Origin: Sanderia malayensis | Taxonomy: Eukaryota > Cnidaria > Scyphozoa > Semaeostomeae > Pelagiidae | DNA length: 64,000 bases | Direction of reading: 5' to 3' | Assembly (NCBI GenBank): GCA_013076295.1 | Contig: RQOL01000468.1 | Location: 163,884 to 227,883, forward strand | Program-made: the position numbers and the translations under genes | Shown here: positions 33,448 through 46,800 of the stretch, piece by piece | How positions within the stretch are numbered: the stretch's first letter is position 1 | Layout of the letters: every line of letters begins with the position of its first letter | Notes under the pieces: model-generated | The model's input: only the letters and a program-made list of their open reading frames with translations | Databases searched by the model: none | What the model was told of the DNA's origin: nothing

Positions 33448-35543
33448 CATGTATGTATGTATGTATGTATGTATGTATGTATGTATGTAGGGTATGTATG
33501 TATGTATGTATGTATGTAGGGTATGTATATTATGTATAGTATTTATATATAGTATATAGGGTATGTATTGATGTATATATTTATGTATAGTATCTATAGT
33601 AAGTATGTTAATGTTAATATGTAATGCTTCTAATTTCTAACTTTCGTAAATCTTCAAAAAAGATCACTGCAAAACAGACACTGTCCTTCTTTTTGAAAAA
33701 ATTATCTTCAATTAACAATCTTAAAATGAATTTACCTGACTATAATTATGTTTACAAGGAATGACCACAAACATTCACTTTATGTCTGGGCACCTGAAAA
33801 ACAAGAAGAAATTATGTAATATACTTTATAGCATGTTGGCTCATCTTGGTTCTTTTCATGTGGCCTGGAAGTTTGTAAATGTAAGTAATTTATTGTAACT
33901 GCAAATCATTAATTAATTACCTCCACCTCATGTATTCACCCAGTCAAAAAACGTATTAAACCTTCTTACCTTTTGTCAACCTTCCATGGCCTACTCTTAT
34001 TATTGGTATTTTTACCAGCAGCAATATTTCTGAACATATAACAGATCACCAAAAATCAATGTACTTCATTCTCCATGTGTCCGTGGTGGAATATGTTTTT
34101 GCTGTTGTTGTGTTCAACAACCTCTGTCCAATACATCATCACCATCAAAATCCCCACAACGCCATGGTGAGAAATGATAAATTTCTAGATATCATGCATA
34201 ATAAAGTCCACCAAATTATTTCTTATACTTAGAGATTACACAACAACATTTCTCCCCATCATCAACGAACAACAACGTCCTTTTCTCTTCGGTGCCAAGT
34301 ACATGCTGTTGCTGTTGTTGTTTTCAACTGCCTCACTGTCGAATGGTCGTCGAATGGATCATCATTAGAATAATAATAACAACAACGAGGCACGCCGCCG
34401 AATAGAGGCTACAAACTTTCAAATTGGCGCGAATTTAAAATAGCAATTGCGTCTTTACTTTCTTGCTATACGAAAAAATGTAAAATTTTTTGTTCAATAT
34501 CTAACGTTGTTAGAAATTGGCAGATGATTATAATTATATCATAATTATATATATATTGACAAAAGCATTGTTTGAAACATTGTTTTACTTTGTTATTGGT
34601 AAGTTGAATGTTGAAATTTACCTTTCCTAAACAATCCTTATTTACACTGACAGCGTCTTCTTTAAAGCAACGTTGTAATTTCATTACATCGCATGCATTA
34701 AATTGTCTTTTTTAGCGTTTCTGTCATCTGATTTTTTGATTTTTTAGTGTTTCTGTCATCTGGCTTCTCCGTTCTGTCCAGCCACTTTTGTTTTAACGAA
34801 GTAAAGTAAAGTGAAGTTTTTTTATAAAGTAAGTATTTACTTCAGCATGACATTTTATTCTTATTTCTTCACAATAACATACAAGTTAAACATGTTAAAC
34901 ATTCCTTACTATTAATGGCAACTTTCTCTTAGAAGATAATCAAAAAAGTGTCAACAAAGTTGATACCTCAAAATATTTCGTGAGTGTCTCAACAATTGTT
35001 CTTATACAAAGCCTATTTTAATTAATGTTTAAATGCCTCAACCTGTAATGTACATTCATATCCCAAATCTGAAGCTTAGGTACTTAGCTTAACAATTGCA
35101 ACAACTTCTTATCAATAGAAAGCGAATTTACTGCATAATGCAAATAAAATCTAGCCTTACAAACACATCAAATGTAGGTTTATGGATTTTTCTTTGCTAA
35201 AATGAAATGGATGAATAACTTTTCCACTTTATGCAATATCACAACCGTTTTCCTTTTAGTGGTTAAAGAACACAATAGAAAGAGTGATGTAGGTCATAAG
35301 ATAAATATTTTTATTTGGAAACTTTAAATAACCAATAATTTAATTTAACAATCAAGGGTAATTACAAACATTTCTTACAATTATGTTTTACATTATTTAT
35401 TTTATCTTGCAGTTCACCACAAAACAACAATCTCATCCAGTTGCTCACAAAAATCACTCTTATCTCATATTTTAACATTTTCACTTCACTTAGGTTGCAT
35501 ATAAAACACATTTTTTTCTTTTCTTAATATCACATCTCGCAAA
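33448..35543. other. Spacer: (GTAT)n and non-coding DNA
   Basis: A (GTAT)n microsatellite spans 33450-33530. A GCTGTTGTTG(T)GTTCAAC...CCTC motif occurs near 34098 and 34310, and a TTTTAGxGTTTCTGTCATCTG repeat at about 34713 and 34743. It probably contains the 5' end and promoter of the Helitron gene that starts at 35544, but no TC-start could be fixed. Confidence 0.35.
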
Positions 35544-38500
35544 ATGCCAAAAAAAGCCAGAAAAAGCATCACCGGCACCAGTTGTCGCAATCAAATGCGG
35601 GATGCAGCTCGCCACCGCCGTGAGAATAACCAACAGCCTCATCCTGCTGATTTACAACCTGAAAATATGGTACAGGGAGCAGTGAATGATCTTCCCCAGT
35701 TGCAGCAAGAATACCCTCAGCAACCAGCCCCAGAATATCAACCACTGCCACTTCATTATCCACAGATGCAGGCATTCTATGTGCCATGGCAACTACCTGC
35801 GATGCCTCCCCACTATGGAAATATAGATGTTCCACAATTAATAAACAATTGTTGGCAATACCCTGCAGCACTGGCACCTCAACTTCAGGTACACAACTCA
35901 ATAATTTGTGCTAATCTTTTCAAATTAAAATAACTATATATTATAGAACTATTTCAAATTAACAACAATCAAAACCAAACCAGTTATTATATGAACCAAA
36001 TTATTAATATTTTTCCATCTGCAGGTACCGCCGATGGTTATGCACTTGCAACAGCCCCTTCTGAATCGTAATCTTGAAGGTCAAGCAGCAATACAAACGG
36101 CAGATGTGGAGATGCTTAATGTAAATCAAGCTCAAAATGACAATGAGGTAAAATAAAATTTTTAACACAACCTAACTACAGTTAGAGAAGTCTATTTTCA
36201 ATAACGCAGATGCCTCATGCAATTTCCCTATTTCAGACATGTATTCTAAGTTTCCATGTATATTTATATCAATTTACATATCACAAAGTAATGACATTAA
36301 AATTTCTAATAACTAATAACCAAAATAGCTAATTTCATTTAATTTTCATTATCAACAGATAAGGCCAATGGAGATGCAACCACCAACACATATTGAAAAT
36401 CAAAATAATGAAATTGAAAGGCCTGCACAACCTGATGAAATCAATGTGGAACAACACATTCCAATTCCACATGATAATCAGGTAAAACAGACTACCATCA
36501 CAATTGGCTTAGAATACACCAGTCATTCTCTATAGCACCATGTCAGGAAATAATTTTCCTCTCTAAATAGACATATCTTCACAAGTTTCAGTTTTATGCA
36601 TTTCAAAACACATCACTGAATTATATTAACTAAGATTACATTGAATTTCAGGATCCACAAGTATTGCCTGCTGCTATGCAATTGCAAGCCAATGTTCAAA
36701 ATGACAATGAAAAGAATGAAATAGCGGTACAACCACAAGAAGTTGAAATGCAAGACGAAATCCCACCACAACACCAAAATGATGTCCCTCAACCCATCGA
36801 ACAACAAGCAAGGGAAGTAAATCAACCTATTGTTGAAATTCCTCAATTCTCCCCAATGCCTCATCATCTTGGGAAAATGACGAGGACATGTATTCACTGT
36901 GAAGCAAAATACTTCCGAGAGGAACTCAACTCAAGAAGGCAATACAACAAATGTTGCTTGGGAGGATTAATAACTCTCGATCCCATTCAACCACCCCCAG
37001 CAAATGTAATGCATTTGTACACTGGAACTACTGATGAATCTAAATATTTTCTCAAAAATTTCCCTAGATACAATTCACTAATGGCGATGGCATCCTGGAC
37101 AGCTAACGTTGTAAGACACGCTAATGCAGGACCACCAGTCATCACCATACATGGAAACGCATACCATATGACAGGTAAACATAACGTCTCTTATAATATG
37201 CTATATTTCCATATAATACCTTCACTTAATGAAACGAATGTTGTCAGAACACTCAATTCTTTTCCGACCCAACATGCAATGGATAAGCTCTCTATGCTTG
37301 CCTAAATATGAAGAGTTGTCCAATCGAAAATCAAGGCGCTTTATGATGCTTTCATAACAAAACACTTGCTGCATTGAAAATTACAGTTGATATAACGAAG
37401 TACAATTTGTAATGTTTCCTTGCATTCAACAGGGGTAACTGAAACCGACAGGTCCAGAAAACATGCAGAATTATATATTATGGACACCCAACAAGCACTG
37501 CAAGAACGTCAGAACACAGCCAGAGAACAAAACTTGGACTTAGACATGGTAGCACTGCTGCAAAACGAATTGATGGCAGTAAATCGGTTTGCTCAACATT
37601 TTAAAACAATGGGAGAAGTACTGGAAGAGCAAAGGCAGCAAGCCATTGCCAATGATCAGCCTATTCCCTATGACAATCCTACTGCCAGAGAAATTGCAGC
37701 AGTCTACACTACATGCAATGGCGGTGCTCCTAATCCCGAGAATAGAGAGCTTCAAGTTCGAACAAGGCGTGGTAATCTTATGAAGATTAATGCCTTAGCT
37801 CCTGTTGCGGATCCTCTAACCTATCCATTGTTGTTCTTTCAGGGTGATCGTGGATACAGCTTGGACCTTCAACGTCTACCTACACGTGAGGGACAAGGCC
37901 AGCAAAATGCTGATCGTAACCACCGTATTAGACTCACAATCGCCGAATATTATTCGTACCGAATACAAGTCAGAAATCAACTGTCTACCATCCACAGGGC
38001 AACACTTCTCTTTCAACAATATTTAGTGGACGCATACACCAAAATAGAAGGAAACAAGCTCAACTGGATTTTGCACAATCAACGGCAATTACGTGCTGAC
38101 AGTTATCGAGGCCTGATGGATCACCTGAACAGAAGGGCTGAAATCGAAAATCAAATGGCCAGGGCAAACAATCCCAACGAACCCCTCCATATTGATGTCG
38201 GTGGTGTTGTCATACTTCCCTCGTCTTTTTCAGGCAGTCAACGAAATATGTACCAGAACTTTCAAGATGCAATGACTATCGTGAGAAAGTACGGCAAACC
38301 TGACATCTTCCTAACCATGACGGCCAATCCCAAGTGGAAGGAGATTTCAGAAAACATTCTACCACACCAGAAGGCAAATGACCGCCCTGACATCGTCACA
38401 CGAGTATTTCAACTGAAACTACAAGAACTACTGGAAGATATCCTTCACAAGCACATTCTGGGACACACTGTTGCACATGTATATGTCATCGAATTTCAGA

Positions 38501-40138
38501 AGAGAGGACTACCACACGCTCACATGATTCTGTTCCTCTCTGAGGCTGATAGACCACGAACACCTGAAGAGGTAACATCTATAGCAATAATTTATTATAG
38601 AGTAAAAGATAGATTTATTATAGATTTATTATTGAGTATGAAATATTATCATCAGTTATATCGCTTAGTAAATACACAATGCATTTTGATGTGTAGAGCT
38701 TACATGTGATATTTTTCCTCGAAACCTACAGGTAGATCGACTCATATCAGCTGAAATTCCGGACCCACAGGATGCAAGATATCACAAGTTAGTACTGAAG
38801 CACATGACACATGGACCATGCGGTGATATAAACCCCAGATATGTTTGCATGGAGAATAACAAATGCAAGAAACGATTTCTGAAAGATCGCACTGCCGAAA
38901 CACAAGTCAATGCGAATGGTTATCCCCTCTACAGACGACGCTGTCGTCACCCAGTCAATCTGGAAGATGGACTTCTAGATGATACATGGGTTGTGCCACA
39001 TAATCGCCATCTTCTACTCAAGTATCAGTGTCACATTAATCTCGAAATATGTAGCACTGTGAAGTCCGTGAAATATATTTTCAAATATATTCATAAAAGA
39101 CAAGACATGGCACACGTGGAAATTCTCGAAGGACAGCAGCAGCAAGTACCTCAAGATATTGAGCACGATGAAGTACGCCAATACATCAACGCTCGGTATA
39201 TTGGACCACACGAAGCTGTTCACAGAATATTCCAATTTTCCATGCACGAGAAAAGTTACACTATCAAACGTCTGCATGTTCATCTACCTGATCAGCAGAC
39301 CGTATACTTTCAGGATAATGGAAGGGTCGAACAATTGCAAAACATCAATGAAAAAACCACTCTGACGTCTTGGTTTGAATTGAATGCACAAGACCCGGCT
39401 GCAGGCCAATATCTCTATCACGAAATTCCTGAACACTATGTTTTCAACGAGCGCACCTAAACATGGAAAGCAAGACACCGGAGAACAATGCCTGTCATAG
39501 GAAGAATATATCAAGTTCACCCACGACCATGTGAGCAAAGATTCGCACTGAGACTATTGCTTCTCCATAAACGAGGTGCCACGTCGTTTGAAGATCTTCG
39601 CACGATAGAAGGAAACCTATGCAATTCCTTCAAAGACGCAGCTTTAGCTCTAGGTCTCTTGGAAGATGATGCTGAAATCATACGCTGTTTGGAGGAGGCA
39701 GTCATTTTTAACATGCCAATACAACTGAGACAGTTGTTTGCAACATTACTCCTTTTTCAAACACCTTCTGATATCGCAGCACTCTTCAACATGTTCAAAG
39801 AAGCATTGAGTGAAGATTTTGTACGACGTGATCAACTCAATCATCCAGATATGGCCATAGCTTTTGAAGACCGACACATGTATCAATGTCTACATGACAT
39901 TGACGAAAATTTGAAAGTACATGGTCAATCGATCACTAATTATGCTAACCTTCCTCAACTTCCAGCCGACTATGTCATTCCTGAACGAGGTACTAATGTG
40001 TTATTTTCAAATATGTAATGTATTAGTACGAATATAATAATGTATTCTAACATCGTGCAGACAAGGGCATTTACGTATTTTTGGACATTTATTCTCCTAC
40101 TTTTCTTTCGAATTTTATTGCAATATATTTCACTTATT

Positions 40139-42276
40139 GATTATAAATAGAGTCACCAGAAGCTTCATTTTTTAAAAGAAAGACAAGATCTAAATTTTTC
40201 TTTCTTAATACTATATATTCTATATATTCGACTACACGAACGAGTAGTCATCATCAGAGTGAAGGTTTTTTATTTACAAATCAAATGTTAAAAGCTAAAA
40301 GACCGTTACTATAGTTACATATAAACAATAAAAGAGCATCAATTAAAAAGCTTTAAAGGCCGAGATTTCTCTTGACAATTTAGTGACGGTTTCTCACTTT
40401 TAATAAAAAGAGATTCAAGAGAGTACACAGAGAAATGCTTGGCACTTTTGAGCACCAAACAGTTTAAACGATCCGAAAAGGACCCTACAGCTACAATTGA
40501 AAGGAAGATTCAGAAAGCTCTACGAAACATCAAATCAAAACTTTCTGAGACTGAATACAAGAATTTATATCCAACCAGCTCGATTCCAGGAAAACTTTAT
40601 GGCACTGCTAAAGTACACAAAATGAAAACGAATGATGTTAACGAACTTCCCTTGAGACCTATAATTTCAAATGTAGGAACAGCATCGTACAAACTTGCGA
40701 AACACCTAGCAAAATTATTGTCACCTCTTGCACAGTCAGAATACACTGTTTCATCAACAAAACAATTCATTAACCAGTTCAGAACAGCGGATGTACCGGA
40801 AAACTACAAGCTAATTTCCTTTGACGTAACCTCTCTCTTTACCAACGTTCCACTTGATTTCACTATTGAAATTATTTTGAGAAGGATGTACGAACTGAAG
40901 GAAATTGAAACCAGTATAACTCGTACAGAAATGAAAGAACTGTTACTACTGTGTACCAAAAATGTACACTTTTCCTTTGATGACAAGATTTACATACAAG
41001 TGGACGGAGTAGCGATGGGATCTCCACTGGGACCAGTAATAGCAAACATCTTCATGGTTGAGTTGGAAAGAAATATTCTACCAACACTAACTGAGTATAT
41101 GTTACCTTGGAAACGATATGTTGACGATACACTTTCATGGATTAACATTGACTGTGTTGACTTTGTTACCGAAAAACTACACGAATTTCACGAAAACATC
41201 AAGTTCACGCATGAAATTGAAAAGGAGGGTAAAATCTCATTCCTGGACGTACTACTGATCAGAATTGACAACCGCATTGAAACAACAGTATTTCGAAAGA
41301 AAACTGACACTGACATTTACTTGAACTGGGACGCTTTTGCACCATTAAAATGGAAAAGAGGAACGCTTAGAACACTCCTCCTCCGTGCCTATACCAACTG
41401 CTCAAACGAATGTCACCTGCAAAACGAAATTAGACACTTACATCATGTGTTTACCGAAATAAATGGCTACCCTTGGTGGATTGTTAGACAAGAGACAAAC
41501 AAGCTACATAAGGAGAACGAAACACCAATTAATCATGTAGTAACTGAGGAGGAGAGTCATGATACAAAGATAGAAAGTTTGCTCGTTTTACCCTATCAAG
41601 GAGAGAGAGGAGATAAGTTAATTCGCTCCCTTGTTAAAACTATTGCCAAGGTTGAGAAAAAGCATGAAACAAAGATCATCTACACTGGCACGAAGTTGAG
41701 TACCTGTTTTAACGTTAAAGACAAGACGATTAAAGATCACAAAAATAATCTTGTCTATGAATATAAATGTCCAGACTGTCAGGCTAAATACATAGGCGAA
41801 ACAGCAAGAAGGTTCTCGGAGCGGATTAAAGATCACTGTGGGAGAGATCAGAATTCTCATATATTAAGACACTCCATCGAGAAAAGTCATAAAACACCGG
41901 TAAAGGACGATTTCTCAATTATCAATAACAATAGACAATTAAGTAATTATTATGTCAGGACAACGGTTGAATCTCTTTTTATTAAAAGTGAGAAACCGTC
42001 ACTAAATTGTCAAGAGAAATCTCGGCCTTTAAAGCTTTTTAATTGATGCTCTTTTATTGTTTATATGTAACTATAGTAACGGTCTTTTAGCTTTTAACAT
42101 TTGATTTGTAAATAAAAAACCTTCACTCTGATGATGACTACTCGTTCGTGTAGTCGAATATATAGAATATATAGTATTAAGAAAGAAAAATTTAGATCTT
42201 GTCTTTCTTTTAAAAAATGAAGCTTCTGGTGATTCTATTTATAATCAAGCTTTTTGCCCGAATTAATATATTTAAC
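40139..42276 (+). mobile_element. Penelope-like element in Helitron intron 7
   Basis: A 5'-truncated RT/GIY-YIG ORF with an inverted copy of the element's 3' end at its 5' side. Arms at about 40139-40418 and 41962-42276 are nearly identical in inverted orientation, an arrangement known for Penelope-like elements. ATTTCACTTATT occurs at 40127-40138 and 42277-42288 and is a plausible 12-bp target duplication. Removing one copy plus the element leaves an ordinary intron ending TTATTACAG. Confidence 0.8.
40412..42046 (+). CDS. Penelope reverse transcriptase with GIY-YIG endonuclease, N-truncated
   Basis: An open frame of about 540 residues, read here from the arm junction because no ATG start is evident (an alternative TTG lies at 40439). 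Motifs in order: LYGTAKVHKM, LRPIISN, SFDVTSLFTNVPL (catalytic Asp region), GVAMGSPLGPVIAN, KRYVDDTLSW (RT active site), FLDVLLIR, and a C-terminal GIY-YIG nuclease (YEYKCPDCQAKYIGETARRF, RIKDH). Penelope proteins usually have 100-200 more N-terminal residues, which are missing. The RT and nuclease parts are free of stops, suggesting recent insertion. It copies element RNA at nicked DNA ends in the nucleus. Confidence 0.85.
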   Translation, partial: DSREYTEKCLALLSTKQFKRSEKDPTATIERKIQKALRNIKSKLSETEYKNLYPTSSIPGKLYGTAKVHKMKTNDVNELPLRPIISNVGTASYKLAKHLAKLLSPLAQSEYTVSSTKQFINQFRTADVPENYKLISFDVTSLFTNVPLDFTIEIILRRMYELKEIETSITRTEMKELLLLCTKNVHFSFDDKIYIQVDGVAMGSPLGPVIANIFMVELERNILPTLTEYMLPWKRYVDDTLSWINIDCVDFVTEKLHEFHENIKFTHEIEKEGKISFLDVLLIRIDNRIETTVFRKKTDTDIYLNWDAFAPLKWKRGTLRTLLLRAYTNCSNECHLQNEIRHLHHVFTEINGYPWWIVRQETNKLHKENETPINHVVTEEESHDTKIESLLVLPYQGERGDKLIRSLVKTIAKVEKKHETKIIYTGTKLSTCFNVKDKTIKDHKNNLVYEYKCPDCQAKYIGETARRFSERIKDHCGRDQNSHILRHSIEKSHKTPVKDDFSIINNNRQLSNYYVRTTVESLFIKSEKPSLNCQEKSRPLKLFN

Positions 42277-43852
42277 ATTTCACTTATTATTACAGAGGAA
42301 GATGACATTGATGTTGGCAATGGCAGAGAGGAAGGAGAACGAATGTTGGCCGCATTGAACCCTGAACAGCGAGCCATATACACGGGAATCACTGATGCTA
42401 TCAACACGCAATCCAAGCCGAACTGTCACTTTGTTGACGGGCCGGCTGGAACCGGCAAAACTTTCCTTTACAACACGTTGGTTCACAATCTCCAAGCCAA
42501 TGGACATAAAGTTCAGTGCATGGCATGGTCAGGAATTGCTGCAACACTGCTCATAAATGGTAGAACTTCACATTCTACCTTTCAAATTCCTATACCACTT
42601 CAAGCTGAATCAACGTGTAATGTCAAGAGACAGAGCAGGAGAGCACAGGTATTGCGCGAAACTACCCTATTCATATGGGATGAAGCTTCCATGATTCCCG
42701 CACTTGCATTACAAGCAATCGACCGACTGCTTCGAGACATTACACATGTCGACAGACCATTTGGTGGCAAGTTCATGCTACTTGGTGGAGACTTCAGACA
42801 GGTCCTACCTGTCGTCACGAAAGCAGGAAGGGAAAGAATTGTAGCAGAGACTCTAAAATCACACCAGATCATTGAACTATGGACAAAGTTTCAGCAGCAT
42901 CGTTTACACACCAGCATGAGAGCCGTTCAAGATGATTCATACCGTGAATTCTCAGAATGGCTTCTCAGACTTGGCAACAAGTAAGAAGCACACGATGCAC
43001 TGGACAACGTAATTCTGCCACAACAGATATGCACTTTGTCTAAACAAGACATGCTGAACTTCATTTTTCCCAGGCCGAACACACCAGATTCACACCTAAT
43101 GATGGATCCTGTAACAATGTCTGAACGCTGTTGTCTGACTCCAAAGAATGACTTATCACATCAAGTGAACGACTTAATTCTCGACAGACTTCAAACAGCC
43201 GAAAGAACTTATTACAGCACAGATAGTGGTGTCACAGATGATCCAGATGAGGAAGAGGCCTACCCCATTGAATTTCTCAACCAACTCACTCCGAATGGAA
43301 TGCCCTTGCACAAACGTAAACTCAAGGTAGGAAGATTACAATCTTTCATCCTATTAGCATTCAATTATTATGTGTAAAGGTGATGCACCATAAAAAAGGC
43401 GTCATTAATCACAATAATATTCATTGCATTAGGTTGGTGCAACGATCATTCTTCTGCGGAATCTCAATCCAAAGAAAGGTCTTTGCGACGGAACAAGACT
43501 CATAGTTCGGCATCTCCGACGTCACATGATCACAGCAGAGATCATTACCAAGGAGCACAGAGGACAACGGGTCATGATTCCCAAGATCACAGTCTCCACT
43601 CAGGACACAGAAATGCCGTTCAAAATGAAACGCCGACAGTTTCCAGTCAGACTTGCATACTGCTTGACAATCAACAAGGCACAGGGGCAATCCCTGAGGT
43701 ATGTTGGTTTGTACTTACCTGAGCCCATGTTCACACATGGTCAGTTATATGTGGCCATCTCAAGAGCAACATCATTTAACGGGCTCAAAGTATACCTCCC
43801 AGGGGAAACACACAGGAAAACAAAGAACATTGTTTTCCAGGAAGTCCTGTAA

Positions 43853-46800
43853 AGGCTTCATCCTAGAGCGACCATCTGCACAGTTGCTCTACAGAGGGCT
43901 GCCTACCAAAACGCACATACACACATTCAAGGGTACGGGTATTGTGTGTCAACGCAGATCACGTCGCACATAAGTGTGATGTACAGCCGTTACCGGCACC
44001 CTTCTAGAATGCATTCATTCTAGATAACACTGATCTGCGGAGACCAACTGGACATTACACCATCCATATGTCCAGGGGTGACTGCACCACACACAGCAGT
44101 CAGCACAGTCCTGAATCCTGCGTAGCGCCCGATTATTAAGAGTTATGCGTTGCCATTTTCTCCGATATTGCCTATGGGAAAGTGGATTTCCTTACTCTGT
44201 GAAAACTGCAAATTCTCCCTTCAGGATAGTTCCTTTTCGCAAAGCATTGCATTATCAATAACATCCCCCCCTCTCCTTTTAATACATGAAAACTTAGTCT
44301 TTGAGCTATAGAGGCCCCTTCAGTGTTTACTGTTATATAATTCCAAATTTCAATTGCACTTTTCACCAACAAGGAAAACTCGAACAAAGGTTACTCTTTA
44401 ACGCTGGTGTTCGAGCTTTTGACTAATGTAACCGGCAATCTTATTCTTTTTTGCTATGTACAAACGTAATCCTCACAACAAACGACCGCGGTTATTGAAA
44501 GAATACATTCACGCCGTGGCACAGATGTATGCTTGCTGAGAGTGAAGTGCTATTGAAGAATCTAATTGAGCTACTGTCATTTTGGCTAAACACGTCGCTT
44601 AACCAATCAATTTTGCAACCTGAACTACGGATTGTATGGATCAATTTTTATTGATATTGACAATTCACCAATTCTTTGAATAGTAAACTCTATCATGACT
44701 GAACCTTTCGCATTCGTACTTCGCATACAATACAAATATCTATCCACATCATTTCAAAACATGTTTTTTGTACTGTAGTAATCTTTCAGATCTTCCGCAT
44801 TAATGATAACGTTTTTAGAATAGCGATTTGCGTTTTCAATAGTAGATAATCAGGACATAGATATTTTATCTATCGTTACAGTTTCAATATTCATATATGT
44901 GTGTATTTGTCCCATGTAAATCTCCATTCAATAATATCACAACAACATTTATTGACTTCGTTTTTAATTAGATGCATTTCTGCTAATATCATTGAAACGA
45001 GGCGAGACTTCTGTCTCTCAATTCAAACGCCTTTGTGCTGTCTATGTATGATTTTCATCTATGTATGTCTCATCATCGCACTATTGTTGGGCATCCAGTT
45101 GGATTTTGTTGCTGAACTCAATGAAATTATACCTCATAAAGCCTTCCCGGCTCAAAGGAAACAACTACCTTGCTGTTCACCAGGTAAATAAGGCTCATTT
45201 TCATTTCGGACAATCAAACAATGGACATTTACATATGCATATAAGCGAATTTGATACTCTGAAATGAGAGAAAATAAAGCTCATGTATACCCTTATTGAC
45301 TTAAAGGAGACAACTAGGCTGCTATGAATGAGAGGTCAACAATGTATATTTTCATTTTCATCCCTTTGAATAGCTTAGGCCATTTTTACTTTACTCACGC
45401 TTTAAATATGGTTTGTTAGGCCAGAATTCTGGAAATTCTTCAATGCTTTTTTCAGTACTTTGTTTTCAGAAGAAATGTGCATTGCTCTACCAACATCTTC
45501 CTGGGGCTATTATTTCCGTGAATATAGTTCCTAACTAATTTATTGACTTTGTGGCTGCCTTCTTTGTTTTACAAGCAAAGCTCATTGATATCCCCACATG
45601 AAACTGCTTTCAACTTCGTATTTATCCAAAATGTTTCATTGTTGTAATGTACATGAAGGAAACCAGTAAAAGTCAAGTTCAAGCCCTGGGAAAAATTCAC
45701 ACTTTATTTACTTACCACCTTCCTCATTCCACATGCATTACATATCTCTTTTGTCTACCACACTCATTAATGCTCTTTTCCTATTTTTTGCACAGATTCA
45801 TTTAGTCAAGGGCAATGGAAAATTCAATCAATGGTTCCAGATGTTCTCTTCAAATTATTTCCCACGTCAGGTATACTATTCAAGGTATCATGCTCTCTGT
45901 TCCATATCAACACATAAATCAATTAATGCACCCTGCTTGAAAAGCAGACTGAATAAATAAAGGCTCAATAATATTTCTACATTGACTACCGAAATGTTTT
46001 CTTAACAAATCACTTACAATATTCTAAACCTACTTAACGATGTTCCTTATCAGACAGATGTGTTGTCAGAAACTCAGTGTGCCAGCCACAGACGGCAATG
46101 ATTTCACAACCATAACACCACAACATTTTCAAATTTAGTGGGAAGCATACATTGTATCAATAACTGATAGAATCCTCCATTACACTGGACAAAACAAGCT
46201 AAAATGGCTCTTACCACACAAGCAAACATTATTAATGCATTTTAATAATCTATATGTCCATAAATATGTCTTTGTTATCTTACTTGATTATTGAGAATCT
46301 TGCATGATAAGTTTCCCGTTGTACATATCTTTTTAACCAGAACCTCATAGTGTATGGTGTCTCCTCATTCATTCACTGTGAAAAAGTGCTGGACAAAGTA
46401 TTTCTGTTTTTTTTAGTCAACAACATTCTAATTGTATATATCATTGACACTTGCATCCTTTTTTAGTATATAGACATTGTATTACATGAACTGTAGTACC
46501 ATCTTACAATGTGTCTTAAACTTTAGTACCATCTTTCAATGTGTCTTATATCATAAAGAGCTTTGCCATACAATTAACATGCAAGCACAGAAACTTATTG
46601 AATCCTCAGAACATTTACAACATAATGGTAACTTGAAGTTACAAGCTTTTTTATAACGAACCGTTTATAAGCAACCTACATGTATAAGGTAGAAAACTTA
46701 TGGAACGTTTACTACTACAGGCCAAATCACTAACGAACTTTTTAATTTTGATTATATTAATATTTCCGCAGAATTTGAAATTAGGAAGCCGTTTCCATTG

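Larger units (their letters stand above)
35544..43852 (+). pseudogene. Helitron Rep/PIF1-helicase protein, eight exons, two in-frame stops
   Basis: Exons: 35544-35888, 36025-36147, 36359-36481, 36652-37174, 37433-38571, 38732-39989, 42296-43326 and 43433-43852, with GT-AG borders in matching phases. Exons 1-4 give a Gln/Pro-rich head and a CxxC...CC zinc-like motif (TCIHCEAKY, NKCCLGG). Exon 5 holds the Helitron-like N domain (LTIAEYYSYRIQVRN) and the HUH motif in LPHAHMILFL; exon 6 holds the Rep tyrosine region (SVKYIFKYIHKR). Exons 7-8 form a PIF1 helicase (GPAGTGKT, FIWDEAS, LLGGDFRQVLP, then AYCLTINKAQGQS and HGQLYVAISRATS). Stops are TAA 39458-39460 and TAA 42982-42984, both without a frame change. 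The protein drives rolling-circle transposition. No OTU or endonuclease domain follows. Intron 7 contains a Penelope-like element. Confidence 0.85.

Noticed and set aside
32941..33450. Long ORFs made of Tyr-Ile-Pro-Tyr-Asn-Thr repeats (also near 25739-26059, 29125-29629 and 62632-63234)
   Set aside because: They are the antisense translation of the 14-bp satellite, open in several frames at once because the unit lacks stops on that strand.
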